Numbered from the stretch's first letter, positions 1 through 9,063 are shown. The stretch is DNA of 10,000 nucleotides from Stramonita haemastoma (GCA_030674155.1 CM060334.1:26632178-26642177); one strand, 5' to 3'. Notes: generated by a model not told the origin, from the letters alone. Program-made: numbers and translations.

Positions 1-951
1 GAGTGAACTGGCCTTGAGTGGAACAACTTACTATGGAAAGATTGGAACTGCGAGGTGTGGAGGAAACTGGTTAAAAAATTTTCAGTGGTGCCTTAACGGT
101 TGACCAGACTATGGGATAGCTTAGGTGGAGGTGAAAATGAAAACCAAGCACTGGGACAATCTCTCATAATCTACTGGATGTGTGAAAAGTCTGGTTTCAC
201 ACAGGATCAAACCAACGACCTGTAACTTTTTTTTTAACGAATGTCTTGTCATGAGGTCACTGATTCACCTTAATTGCACGTATTATTGGGCGTTCCTCGG
301 CTTAACACCCTGGGGGTTACCTACAATATGCATCCTGTCTCATTCATCCCACCTGTGAATCTCTCTGAGACCGTAAACACACACTGGGGAGAAGTTTGTA
401 TGTATGGTTCTTTTTAAACACCTCGCCATATCGGCAGCCACGCTCCCACTTCAAAGGTTCTTTCCTTCTTTTAACGGGAATGCAGGTTGTTATGCTAAGA
501 GCTTGACATAACTGGAGACAATTTCCACATAACATTGCATGATCTCTGGGACGAAAGTGGAATCACATTATACAAAAAAAGTAAAGCAGAATCTGTAGAT
601 AAAAACAGGATCAAAGAGATGAAAACGAACGCTACTAGGATGATTTCTGGTTTCTCTCTGGCAGATTGGCAAATGTTGCCAAAACGTATGTGCAAATTGG
701 AAATGTTAAACCATCTGTTCAGTAACACGATAAGCGGCGTGGGACGAAGCGTGAAGATTGGTTCATCGCTCCTTGGGGGAATGGGACTCTATGGGGGATA
801 TTATTGAGCCCTGTCAATCTGTCCGGCGGTGTGTTATCTGAAACTGTTCCCCCAACCGTTGTCTCCATTTCCGTTTTTGTTCCTGTCCTGACTTCAGCGT
901 GGCTGGTTACTTCCCTTTTTTTTGGTTCCAGAGTAGCGTGGGGTGGTTGGG

Positions 952-954
<3 letters not shown>
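1..954. other. Unannotated unique sequence, no supported gene
   Basis: No repeat array, RNA gene or recognisable exon is seen. The longest open frame on the plus strand here encodes 90 residues (535-807). It has no recognisable domain, signal peptide or membrane segment and no flanking splice or promoter context that would support it, so it is not called. A minus-strand frame overlapping its end owes much of its length to translating the following GA tract. Base composition is mixed, with short T runs near 228 and 918. The stretch is best read as intergenic or intronic DNA. Confidence 0.6.

Positions 955-1010
<56 letters not shown>
955..1010 (+). repeat. (GA)28 microsatellite
   Basis: Perfect dinucleotide GA on the plus strand with no interruption across 56 bp, followed by an out-of-phase AGAG. 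Open frames crossing it encode only alternating Arg-Glu (plus strand) or Ser-Leu (minus strand), so they are artefacts. The lack of interruptions suggests an array still changing in length by replication slippage; this is inference from its purity. Confidence 0.99.
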
Positions 1011-1014
<4 letters not shown>

Positions 1015-1680
1015 ATTCACGTTGCTTTTTTATTCCACATGGACTTTTGTACAGAATATGATAGGTGTGATAAAGACAACAAGACAGAATACGAATCGTA
1101 TTTTGATCGTACATATGTATACCCACAAGTACAGCAGACTGACCCTGTCATATAGTTATTGTCTAGAGAATGTTAGCCTAAAGGCTTCCCACGACAACAC
1201 TTGAAAATCAGTCCTTGAAACGGACACTCTTTCTCTCTTTTCCCCGAGGAAAAATTGGGACACCACAGTAAAACTTTGGGGCAGTGTGCCTTGAACAATT
1301 CGAGTCCTGTAGCTATCCATCCCCTGATTGCGAGATTACATACTGGAGATATTCGTGTCATCCAGACCACCCTCCCTAGCTGACTTTGCACAACACTCCT
1401 GCATGAAAGAGGAATAGGCTTTTACCGAATGTGCGATTGTCGTGTTTGTGTTTACACCGTAAGGGGGAGGGGGGCAGGCCGCTTAAGAAGGTAAGGAATG
1501 GAAAATCATTTGTAGAGTGTTGTTACTCAGGATTCTGAGTTTTGTGAGAACGAAATGCTAAAGAGCGCTAAGGGACTGATCTCACGAATTTTTTTACCTC
1601 CATGATCAATTTATCTGTCACACTGCAGCAGCCTTGCATACATAAAACAAACGCAAGCGCGATTCAAAAGCTTTCTGCTA
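1011..1680. other. Unannotated unique sequence
   Basis: No repeat or gene is supported. The only open frame of note is a 72-residue minus-strand frame at 1173-1391 without a recognisable domain. A short G-rich patch at about 1460-1476 has three close G runs but not the four regular runs expected of a clear quadruplex motif. Probably intergenic or intronic. Confidence 0.55.
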
Positions 1681-1689
1681 GGGACGGGA

Positions 1690-1700
1690 TAGCTGAGTGG
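1690..1700 (+). promoter_or_regulatory. Pol III A box of SINE copy 1
   Basis: TAGCTGAGTGG fits the tRNA A-box consensus TRGCNNAGTGG. It sits 9 bases from the apparent element start, as expected for a tRNA-derived head. Without a partner B box the promoter is probably not fully functional; that is inference. Confidence 0.6.
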
Positions 1701-1987
1701 TCACAGCACCTGCTCTCCCCAAGCTAAGGTAAAAAATGATTGCCTCTCAGATTGGCGACTGATTGTGCGCCGTGGCTGCAGTACTGTCCCCCGTTCACCT
1801 GCTGTCAATGTACCTGTCCCTCATTAGGGAGAGAAAAGGTAAAACAGCGAGGGAGAGGAGATGGGCGCCCTCTCAAAATGCTGGGCTCTAGAGAGGCTGA
1901 GATCTCTGATACCTCACTCCTTAACGACGGCATAGGTTAATGGATACTTTTACCTTTAATGGAGTTAACGTAAGTGCTGACTCCACT

Positions 1988-2000
1988 CCCCCCCCCCCCC
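1988..2000 (+). repeat. C13 homopolymer inside SINE copy 1
   Basis: Thirteen consecutive C residues lie in the SINE body where copy 2 has only four at the aligned position. This is a likely slippage expansion after insertion. Confidence 0.9.
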
Positions 2001-2010
2001 TAAAGTCTTT

Positions 2011-2041
2011 CGGATGAGACTATAAACCGAGGCCCCGAGTG
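2011..2041 (+). mobile_element. Conserved SINE tail core, copy 1
   Basis: This segment shares the pattern CGGATGAGRCKATAARCC plus a following CGAGG and C-rich piece with 5915-5945 (minus) and 9304-9332 (minus). It is the most conserved segment among the three elements and resembles a central domain shared by mollusc SINE families; the family name cannot be fixed without a repeat library. Confidence 0.75.
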
Positions 2042-2130
2042 CGACCGCATGCAGAACATCTTGCGCACATGTTAAATCCTATTCCGCTTTTCGTAAGAGT
2101 AGGCCATCGTGTGCCTGTGTGAACAGATGA

Positions 2131-3747
2131 CATTTACAAAACTGCATACACACGGAGACTGGATGTAAAAAAGCATATGAATGCTTATTCCATTATCCTC
2201 GATATCAAAAAATAAACAGATACATAAATAAAATGAGGTCACTGTAGTTTAAGCACATTAATCTGTCAGGAAAACCGTCACCAACAGTTCGAAGATTTAT
2301 GATAAAGTTAAGCTAGAGATTAACATATCCTTTTATGAAGAAAACAGTCAGTATTGTGTTCCATTCAAAGCCAAATTTCGTTTCCTTTGTCAACAGATAC
2401 GAGTTATAGTCAATACGCTACCCTTTTAGATAAGGCAATCCTCAAAGATTTGACATACACCTAGGCTTTGTTACATGTTTGCGAAAAGAACAGTAGTTCC
2501 TGGAAGAACTCTGTGTGGATGGCCACATTAGGTTCATGTTCGAGTCACTTTTCCTGGGGACAGTGCAGCGTCACTTATGTTCCCCTTGTTTGTGTATTTG
2601 TTTGTCTGGGGGAGTCGCAAATCACTACGAAAAGTCTGTATATTCCGCGATCCCATATTTTCCTGAAAGCCATTGTCTGTGGGAATCAGTTACACAGGAA
2701 ACTTCTCCAGTTTTCTGAAGGGGAACCAGAGTCCATTCCCATGGTGTGTTTGTTGCGACTCAGCCCATCTGCCTGTCCGTGTGTTATTTGACCCCTCTGC
2801 CGACCCATGTCTCTTGCCCTCCACTTGCTTCCTGCGTGCGCTGACTTTGCCGAGGGTGATTACTCTGTTATCTCTTTCCTGTTTTTGATCAGCACCGCTG
2901 TTGGAGCTTGCCAGCTACGTGACAGTAGTTGCATTGACGGGCGTGACAGCCGAGAAGGGGCGATAGATAGCTTCTAATCGTAGTCACTAAGTTCTTTCCA
3001 ATCTTCTCCTCGATCAATTTGTATCGCAATCTCTAGGTTTTCACATGTCAGGTGATGTTTAGTATTCAAATCTTTCTTGCTCGATCAACTTTCTTGTCTA
3101 ATGGCAGAACTATCCTCTTTACGTTTTGACACTAATCGATAGAGATGGCAAAGTGCGTTTCAATATATAAAATTCTTTGTAAGAGTTTGTCCAAGAACGG
3201 GACAATTACCCAGAAGGAGGACTGATCTTTAAAGTCACGATGGACTAATGGGGCAGTTGCATAAAACTGTGGGAGATTTGAAAGAAGGAGACTGGGAGAC
3301 TTGAGAGAGGAGACTGGGGCACATAAAATGATAAATAGACACATTGCATAATAGATGAGAAAATTATTTCGTGGATATCTAGGTTTGAGCGGATAACCAA
3401 CACAAATAAAGGAATCAGATGAGCATGTCATCAGTGTAGCGTCTAATAATTCCTAACGAATTAGTAGCAAAAGAAAAAGTAAAGAAGACCTATGCAAGAT
3501 AAACTGAATCCTGTTTCATTACTCTAGATATGCAAGGCACCGTATTTACTGGCCTTCAGGTTTGAAAGCTTTGTACAAAGTCCATCTTGTCTACTTGTTC
3601 AAGTGTTTTGGGTGGCTTAAAAGCTTGGTCATTTTGCTTTTTAAGTATATTTTGTTTTAACAAATAAGCATTCCTTCCATCAGAGATCTCTAGGTAAAGT
3701 AAATTGAACACTGAAAGCATATGTGAAGTTCTTTGATTTGTGTTGTT

Positions 3748-3751
<4 letters not shown>
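2131..3751. other. Unannotated unique sequence, no supported gene
   Basis: About 1.6 kb without a recognisable gene. Open frames of 107 residues (2468-2791, plus) and 99 residues (3132-3431, minus) exist. Neither has a recognisable domain, and the first overlaps two other frames of similar length, a sign of stop-poor rather than coding DNA. The minus-strand frame spans a short tandem duplication listed separately. A-rich stretches near 2208-2230 and T-rich stretches near 3640-3660 are ordinary for intergenic DNA. Confidence 0.55.
3271..3315 (+). repeat. Two-copy 22-23 bp tandem repeat
   Basis: The unit GGGAGATTTGAAAGAAGGAG (continuing ACT) at 3271-3293 is followed directly by GGGAGACTTGAGAGAGGAG (continuing ACT) at 3294-3315. 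The copies differ by two substitutions and a one-base gap. A related GGGGCA..CATAAAA motif occurs on both sides (from 3250 and from 3316), suggesting an older, longer duplication. Confidence 0.75.
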
Positions 3752-3826
<75 letters not shown>

Positions 3827-3858
3827 AAGAGAGAGACAGAGAGAGAGAGAGAGAGAAG

Positions 3859-3911
<53 letters not shown>
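3752..3911 (+). repeat. Interrupted (GA)n microsatellite, about 160 bp
   Basis: GA repeat with a few phase shifts and substitutions: GG at 3807, AA at 3827, C at 3837, AA at 3856 and GG at 3862. The right part, 3863-3910, is a perfect (GA)24. The plus strand is all purine apart from one C, so the tract could adopt triplex (H-DNA) structure in principle. Open frames through it encode Arg-Glu or Leu-Ser repeats and are not genes. Confidence 0.98.
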
Positions 3912-3914
<3 letters not shown>

Positions 3915-4372
3915 TTCCTCAAAGGTGAGTAATCAGATATCCAGATCTCCGAAGGTGAGTTATCAGGTTTCTAAGTGTTTACTTCGTCACTGTCAAGATC
4001 TCAGGTATTATTTGCTTGGTCACAGCCATTCAAGAATGGTAGCTGTCGTTTCGTGACTGTCGTGGCGAGTCAGATGTGTCAGAAAAAAAAACTTGTGCAA
4101 TCAGGATCGCTTCTGGGTGCCAGTGTTAACAAATTAAATGAAATATGATATGACATTTCATTGACGTTAAAGACATCCACGTAGGGAATTGAATTAAATC
4201 AATTTTTTTTATATTAATGGATAAGAATAAGGAAACTTCGTGGCTTTTTTTTTTTGCATTCATCCTTCAGTCGGAGAAAATCAATTATGTGTGTGGTATG
4301 TGTGCATGCGTGCATGCGTTTGTGTGCTTGCGTCCGCGCGTCTGCGCGCCGTGTGTGTGTATGCATGTGTGT

Positions 4373-4373
<1 letters not shown>
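3912..4373. other. Unique sequence between GA and TG tracts
   Basis: No gene is supported. It starts with the paired GGTGAGT motifs and includes A- and T-runs near 4083 and 4203. From about 4288 it grades into TG-rich, imperfect alternating purine-pyrimidine sequence (with GCGTGCATGCG and CGCGCG-like pieces) leading into the TG array. Confidence 0.6.
3922..3966 (+). repeat. Duplicated splice-donor-like motif, 30 bp apart
   Basis: AAGGTGAGTAATCAG (3922-3936) recurs as AAGGTGAGTTATCAG (3952-3966), 14 of 15 bases identical and exactly 30 bp apart. Each contains AAG/GTGAGT, a strong match to the metazoan 5' splice-site consensus. No upstream exon can be shown because the preceding 160 bp is a GA array, so splice function is not claimed. 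Confidence 0.6.

Positions 4374-4418
<45 letters not shown>
4374..4418 (+). repeat. (GT)22 microsatellite
   Basis: Perfect alternating GT, 45 bp, preceded by imperfect TG-rich sequence and followed by a short GTGA array. Alternating purine-pyrimidine tracts of this kind can form Z-DNA; that is general knowledge, not shown here. Confidence 0.98.
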
Positions 4419-4419
<1 letters not shown>

Positions 4420-4424
4420 TGTTT

Positions 4425-4441
4425 GTGAGTGAGTGAGTGAG
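4425..4441 (+). repeat. Short (GTGA)4 array
   Basis: Four units of GTGA directly follow the GT tract, breaking down into GGGAGGAG. Confidence 0.85.
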
Positions 4442-4463
4442 GGAGGAGTGCGTGTTTGTGTTT

Positions 4464-4560
4464 GTATGTATGTATGTATGTGTATGGTATGTATGTATGT
4501 ATGTATGTATGTATGTATGTATGTATGTATGTATGTATGTATGTATGTATGTATGTATGT
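4464..4560 (+). repeat. (GTAT)n tetranucleotide microsatellite
   Basis: Four GTAT units (4464-4480), a short interruption TGTATGG, then about 18 uninterrupted units (4487-4560). The frames through it encode repeating Val-Cys-Met-Tyr (plus) or Ile-His-Thr-Tyr (minus) and are artefacts. Confidence 0.98.
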
Positions 4561-4565
4561 ATTAT

Positions 4566-4602
4566 GTATATATATATTATATACATATATATATATATAT
4601 AT
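4566..4602 (+). repeat. AT-rich (AT)n tract
   Basis: Imperfect AT dinucleotides with a TTATATAC interruption, ending in a pure (AT) run at 4584-4602. It directly abuts the GTAT array and probably derives from it by slippage and substitution. Self-complementary, so able to extrude locally. Confidence 0.9.
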
Positions 4603-4647
4603 GTCTTACACACACATACACATACACACACAATATATATTTATATG

Positions 4648-4648
<1 letters not shown>

Positions 4649-4717
<69 letters not shown>
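4649..4717 (+). repeat. (TG)34 microsatellite
   Basis: Perfect alternating TG over 69 bp. It is preceded by short AC and AT stretches (4608-4647). It lies in inverted orientation to the AC tract at 4969-5042. Confidence 0.99.
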
Positions 4718-4719
<2 letters not shown>

Positions 4720-4760
4720 GACACAGAACTTAAGAGGCAAAAGTTCAACGACATGCCTAT

Positions 4761-4833
4761 CCCCCCAAAAAAAACAAACTAACAAAAAAAACCCAACCAG
4801 AAACAGAAAAACAACAACCACAACAAAATCCAC
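4761..4833 (+). repeat. A/C-only low-complexity stretch
   Basis: Over about 73 bases nearly every base is A or C, with only two T and two G, but with no fixed period. It lies between the TG and AC arrays and may be a degraded AC-type simple sequence. The same bias continues more weakly to about 4960. Confidence 0.75.
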
Positions 4834-4967
4834 AAAGAAGACCATCTCCGCCCAGTCTATGTTATCATACAGCAAAAATATCCCAGAAAAAAATCCAAAC
4901 AAAACCATTCCTCTAATTCCAACCTTTCCCACACACCTTCCAGACATAAAAAAAAGCACACGACGAC

Positions 4968-4968
<1 letters not shown>

Positions 4969-5042
<74 letters not shown>
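4969..5042 (+). repeat. (AC)37 microsatellite
   Basis: Perfect alternating AC over 74 bp, preceded by a short CGA triplet run (4961-4969). It is the reverse complement type of the TG array at 4649-4717, with 251 bp between them. Confidence 0.99.
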
Positions 5043-5046
<4 letters not shown>

Positions 5047-5227
5047 AGATTACTGTTGTTGCCTTCCTCAAACATGTGCCCCAAAAGGAAACAAAAGGTG
5101 TTGTTTGATGAATGAAACGAACTCAGCCATGGACAGGTGGGGAAATAGTCCCACCCCACGGAAAACACATTCGAGAAACAAAATGAGCTGAGAGCAATTA
5201 CTGGGACCCTGGGGATGGATTCAGAAA

Positions 5228-5274
5228 TCCTCTTCCTCCTCCTCTTCCTCCTCCTCCTCTCTCCTCCTCCTCCC
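5228..5274 (+). repeat. Polypyrimidine CCT/TCC tract
   Basis: About 47 bp of only C and T, mostly CCT triplets with occasional CTTCCT and TCTCT units. The opposite strand is pure purine. It marks the left edge of a compound repeat cluster. Confidence 0.9.
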
Positions 5275-5367
5275 AGGCTTGCCTCACACTGACAGCTCAG
5301 TCGTTGACTTCATAAACAGAGATATTTTGATGGGAATTTGTGGTTGTTGTTCTTCTTGTTCTGGCTC

Positions 5368-5401
<34 letters not shown>

Positions 5402-5440
5402 CTTGTTCTTGTTCTTGTTCTTGTTTGTTGTTGTTGTTGT
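5368..5440 (+). repeat. (TTG)n with internal (TTCTTG)4
   Basis: Eleven TTG units (5368-5400) are followed by four perfect hexamers TTCTTG (5400-5423) and then further TTG units to about 5440. The hexamer looks like a fused TTC+TTG unit amplified at the junction between TTG and TTC slippage. Frames encode poly-Val, poly-Cys or poly-Leu and are not genes. Confidence 0.95.
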
Positions 5441-5449
5441 GTTGTTCTT

Positions 5450-5497
5450 TTCTTTCTTCTTCTTCTTCTTCTTCTTCTTCTCTCTCTTCTTCTTCTT
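5450..5497 (+). repeat. (TTC)n microsatellite
   Basis: TTC triplets in a pure pyrimidine run, interrupted by TCTCTCT near 5480-5486. Seven bases later the strand switches to a pure purine GA array. Confidence 0.95.
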
Positions 5498-5504
5498 ATA
5501 TTAT

Positions 5505-5534
5505 GAGAGAGAGAGACAGAGAGAGAGACAGAGA

Positions 5535-5618
<84 letters not shown>
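5505..5618 (+). repeat. (GA)n microsatellite, ending in (GA)39
   Basis: GA repeat with C substitutions at 5517 and 5529 and phase shifts at 5535 and 5539, then a perfect (GA)39 from 5541 to 5618. Interruptions cluster at the left end, so the right end is the younger, still uniform part. Confidence 0.99.
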
Positions 5619-5621
<3 letters not shown>

Positions 5622-6019
5622 GGGTAAGGACACAGATAAAGGGAATGATAGAAAAGGAGAAGTCTCTAGCACAGATTTTCCAGAAGGAAGGGGTGCTATT
5701 CTATACTAAAAAGGACTCCGCCATTCCCAAGGGAGATAATGTGAACATTTTGTCTGCCAAAACAAATCTCAGCCAATAATATCGACACTAAGCCAGTTGT
5801 TGAGATCTCTGGGTTGGGCCTTGTGTCGTTCAACAAAGCAGCCATTTTTTAAACTATCATCTTGTTTTCGTCCCTAGGTTTTAGCATACGAACAAGATGT
5901 TTTGCGTGCGTTCACCCACGAGGCCTCGGTTTATAGCCTCATCCGGGGAATTTTAGGGGAGTGGAGTCAGTACTGATGTTAACTCCAGGGAAAAATCCTC
6001 TTGAACTGTGTTTAGATAA

Positions 6020-6030
6020 TGTCTCGAACC
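6020..6030 (-). promoter_or_regulatory. Pol III B box of SINE copy 2
   Basis: GGTTCGAGACA on the minus strand matches the B-box GGTTCGANNCC except near its 3' end. It is 44 bases after the A box, within the normal range. Confidence 0.65.
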
Positions 6031-6074
6031 TTGGCTCGAGCCCGAGACGTCACATGGCAAACGGAATGCTCTAA

Positions 6075-6085
6075 CCACCGGGCTA
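6075..6085 (-). promoter_or_regulatory. Pol III A box of SINE copy 2
   Basis: TAGCCCGGTGG on the minus strand, one mismatch from TRGCNNAGTGG, lying 11 bases inside the element start. Confidence 0.65.
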
Positions 6086-6095
6086 TCCTGACCCC

Positions 6096-7193
6096 ATACC
6101 GGTATCCAAACTCCCAACTCTGTCAATAACGAAAGGATTTGATTGCAGCCTTGTGGAAAATAATGACTTTTATGGAGGGGAAAAGTCTTTATTGGATGTA
6201 AAAGAATCTTTTCCCTCCGAACTAATGAGACTGTACTATATTTTGCTAATGCTTCCCCCCTCAAAATAGGTACATCCCTGCTGCATTTAGGTGTGATGTA
6301 TTCTTTTGTAAGTGACGCCATAGCTGTTTCAGATCTTGGGAAGCAATGAAAAGAAAGGTATACTTGAGTGACATTTAAATACGACTTTTTATTGTTGTAG
6401 ATAATGCCAAATTGCGACAGGAGTTTTTTCACTTGGAAGCTGATATGTCTGAACTGGTTTTTTGGGAGAGACTCTTTTGTCTTAAAGTAGGTACGTGACA
6501 TTTAGAGGCTGGTTTTCTCTTCAGACTGAGAAAATACAATGACTAGTCATTTCTCTTTGAAAAATAAACTGTTTGGAAGAACAAAACAACACGAAGAAGA
6601 AACCATGAAGCAAAATGAGACATGTTGAAGTCTTTCTGTTTTTTTAATCAAGGATGTACTTAAGCAGAGTTTCACTCAAACCCATACAGGACAATTGTAA
6701 GACATGCTTCTGATAAAAATGAAAGCGTTCTTGGAAAAGTTTGACACAACCAGAAAGTTGCTAGGAGACATGAATAAGAGAGAAAAAAAGAACACCTACA
6801 CCTAAAATGACAGTGGCCATGTGTCATGAGACAAAAGCACAGACTTTAGTGCGTCATTTTTCCTTTTTTAAGAAAAAAATAGATGCAGAACAAAAAGAAA
6901 AACATCCAATCCCATACCCCGAGAGTATCAGCAGCCTGAATATTGACAACATTATTCTCAAAAGTACTTTTTCTTCCCAAACATCCCAAAACATGTGTTA
7001 CTCTGTCCAAAACCATATCCCATTTCAGACCATCCGATCCACTTATGTGTCCATTTCCGCTTCCTGTCCGTGTCAGTCTGCCCTTTGGGACGTCAAATCA
7101 GTGTCTTAGTTTGGCTGTTGGGTTTTGGCGGGGGTCCATTTTTATGGTCTATTCGTTTTACAGTTATGATTGACGGCACAGGACTGGGCAAAT
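6096..7193. other. Unannotated unique sequence, no supported gene
   Basis: About 1.1 kb. The longest frames are the 182-residue minus-strand one that runs into the SINE and a 100-residue plus-strand frame (6807-7109). Neither contains a domain I recognise. The latter overlaps two more plus frames through the same C/T-rich region (6960-7080), so the absence of stops reflects composition. Nothing else is seen. Confidence 0.55.

Positions 7194-7275
<82 letters not shown>
7194..7275 (+). repeat. (TC)n microsatellite
   Basis: TC dinucleotides with one phase shift (TT at 7218-7219), then a perfect run of about 28 units. It is opposite in orientation to the three GA tracts earlier in the window. 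Confidence 0.98.
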
Positions 7276-7280
<5 letters not shown>

Positions 7281-7331
7281 TTCTTTTTCTTTCTTTCTTT
7301 CTCTCACACACACACTCTGTCTGTCTGTCTC
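7276..7331 (+). repeat. Compound TTTC / CA / CTGT simple sequence
   Basis: Short imperfect TTTC units (to about 7303), then (CA)5-6 (7305-7314), then CTGT units (7316-7329). These connect the TC array to unique sequence and show successive motif changes. Confidence 0.85.
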
Positions 7332-7371
7332 TCAATATCTCTGCTAGCCCTTTCCCCCAGTTTGTATCCCC

Positions 7372-7372
<1 letters not shown>

Positions 7373-7428
<56 letters not shown>
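7373..7428 (+). repeat. (TG)28 microsatellite
   Basis: Perfect TG over 56 bp. It is inverted relative to the AC array at 7538-7657, with 109 bp between. Confidence 0.99.
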
Positions 7429-7429
<1 letters not shown>

Positions 7430-7535
7430 AGCTCACACATACATGTATCTATCAGATAAGGAGATAAATGGCTTTGTGTATGCGCCTGCAAGCATGAAAC
7501 ATAGGAATTGAAAGAAACACACACCACTTACACAA

Positions 7536-8583
<1,048 letters not shown>

Positions 8584-8677
<94 letters not shown>
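8584..8677 (+). repeat. (TC)47 microsatellite
   Basis: Uninterrupted TC over 94 bp, the longest perfect dinucleotide array in the window. It is a homopurine-homopyrimidine mirror repeat, able in principle to form H-DNA. Frames through it are Ser-Leu (plus) or Arg-Glu (minus) artefacts. Confidence 0.99.
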
Positions 8678-8679
<2 letters not shown>

Positions 8680-9063
8680 CACTCCACACTCCTCATGTTA
8701 AGGTCTAGTACTGCTTAGGTTAGGTTTAGGTCTGAAATTGACCTACATCAGGTGATTATAGCATTTCTGACTTTACTTATTTTGACATGACTTGAAGAGG
8801 TGGTCAGCTCCATACTCAATGTTTTTATTTTTATTTTTTTGACATGGTAAGAATAGGACGGGCAGAAAAAAATAATCCAGATCCTTTTGCTGAAACAAAG
8901 AATTCTATGCAGGGTAAGGTGTATTGCCAGTCTTTATGTAGTGTTTGACCACACCCCTGTATAGTGTTCTCTGTACTGCATTCTTATTTCACCTTTCTGT
9001 TTCATCCCATAATCTTTACCTGCGTTGTCATTTTTACCTGTCTGTTTTTTTTTCCTATTCTCT
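8678..9063. other. Unannotated sequence, T-rich toward the SINE tail
   Basis: No gene is supported. It contains a short TTAGGTTAGGTTTAGG stretch near 8715-8730 and several T runs. The right part is C/T-rich and borders the 3' end of the next SINE. Plus-strand frames from 8945 into the SINE (91-92 residues) are hydrophobic, Phe/Leu/Ser-rich products of this pyrimidine bias and have no recognised domain. Confidence 0.55.

Larger units (their letters stand above)
1681..2130 (+). mobile_element. Mosaic tRNA-derived SINE-like element (copy 1)
   Basis: The left end has a tRNA-like head with an A box, TAGCTGAGTGG (1690-1700). No B box (GGTTCGANTCC) is recognisable downstream. The right part, from 1961, matches the minus-strand element at 5860-6095: 1961-1991 agrees with the reverse complement of 5956-5986 at 28 of 31 positions. 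It then carries the core CGGATGAGACTATAAACC (2011-2028) and a region resembling AACATCTTGCGCACATGTTA. Between head and shared tail lie about 230 bp (roughly 1722-1955) absent from copy 2. A 13-base C run (1988-2000) replaces four C in copy 2. It may be a SINE interrupted by another insertion, or a different SINE joined to the same tail. No target-site duplication was found and both ends are approximate. Confidence 0.7.
5860..6095 (-). mobile_element. tRNA-derived SINE (copy 2)
   Basis: Read on the minus strand the element starts with GGGGTCAGGATAGCCCGGTG near 6095. It has an A box TAGCCCGGTGG (6075-6085) and a B box GGTTCGAGACA (6020-6030), with tRNA-like spacing. It then has a body shared with copy 1 (GGAGTTAAC..CTGACTCCACTCC, 5956-5986), the tail core CGGATGAGGCTATAAACC (about 5928-5945), and an AACATCTTG segment near 5890. 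The 3' end is not sharp; no poly-A or short tandem tail and no target-site duplication were found. It is about 235 bp, a normal SINE length. A 182-residue minus-strand open frame (5953-6501) ends inside it and is spurious. Confidence 0.85.

Noticed and set aside
535..807. 90-residue plus-strand open frame
   Set aside because: No recognisable domain, no homologue I can name, and an opposite-strand frame of similar length overlaps it; length alone is expected by chance in this much DNA.
1460..1478. G-quadruplex
   Set aside because: Only about two long G runs and a GG; lacks four regular runs of three or more G.
250..2243. 12-base match ATGAGGTCACTG near 250 and 2232
   Set aside because: Flanking sequence does not align; expected at low frequency by chance.
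2468..2791. 107-residue open frame with overlapping second and third frames
   Set aside because: Three overlapping frames indicate few stop triplets rather than coding; no domain or splice pattern fits.
3733..4056. Arg-Glu repeat protein frames over GA arrays (also at 804-1061 and 5338-5709)
   Set aside because: Direct translation of a dinucleotide repeat, mirrored by Ser-Leu frames on the other strand.
4433..4782. Cys-Val and Met-Tyr-Val-Cys repeat frames
   Set aside because: Translations of TG and GTAT microsatellites in three frames.
4281..5042. CRISPR-like or satellite array
   Set aside because: Units are 2 to 4 bp with no spacers; these are ordinary microsatellites.
5953..6501. 182-residue minus-strand open frame, the longest in the window
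   Set aside because: Its 3' third is SINE copy 2 read in the element's own direction, no domain is recognisable, and no splice or promoter context supports it.
6807..7109. 100-residue plus-strand open frame
   Set aside because: C/T-rich DNA keeps several frames open at once; no recognisable motif.
8715..8730. TTAGG-like telomeric repeat
   Set aside because: Only two to three irregular units with differing spacing; not a telomeric array and too short to be an interstitial telomere remnant.
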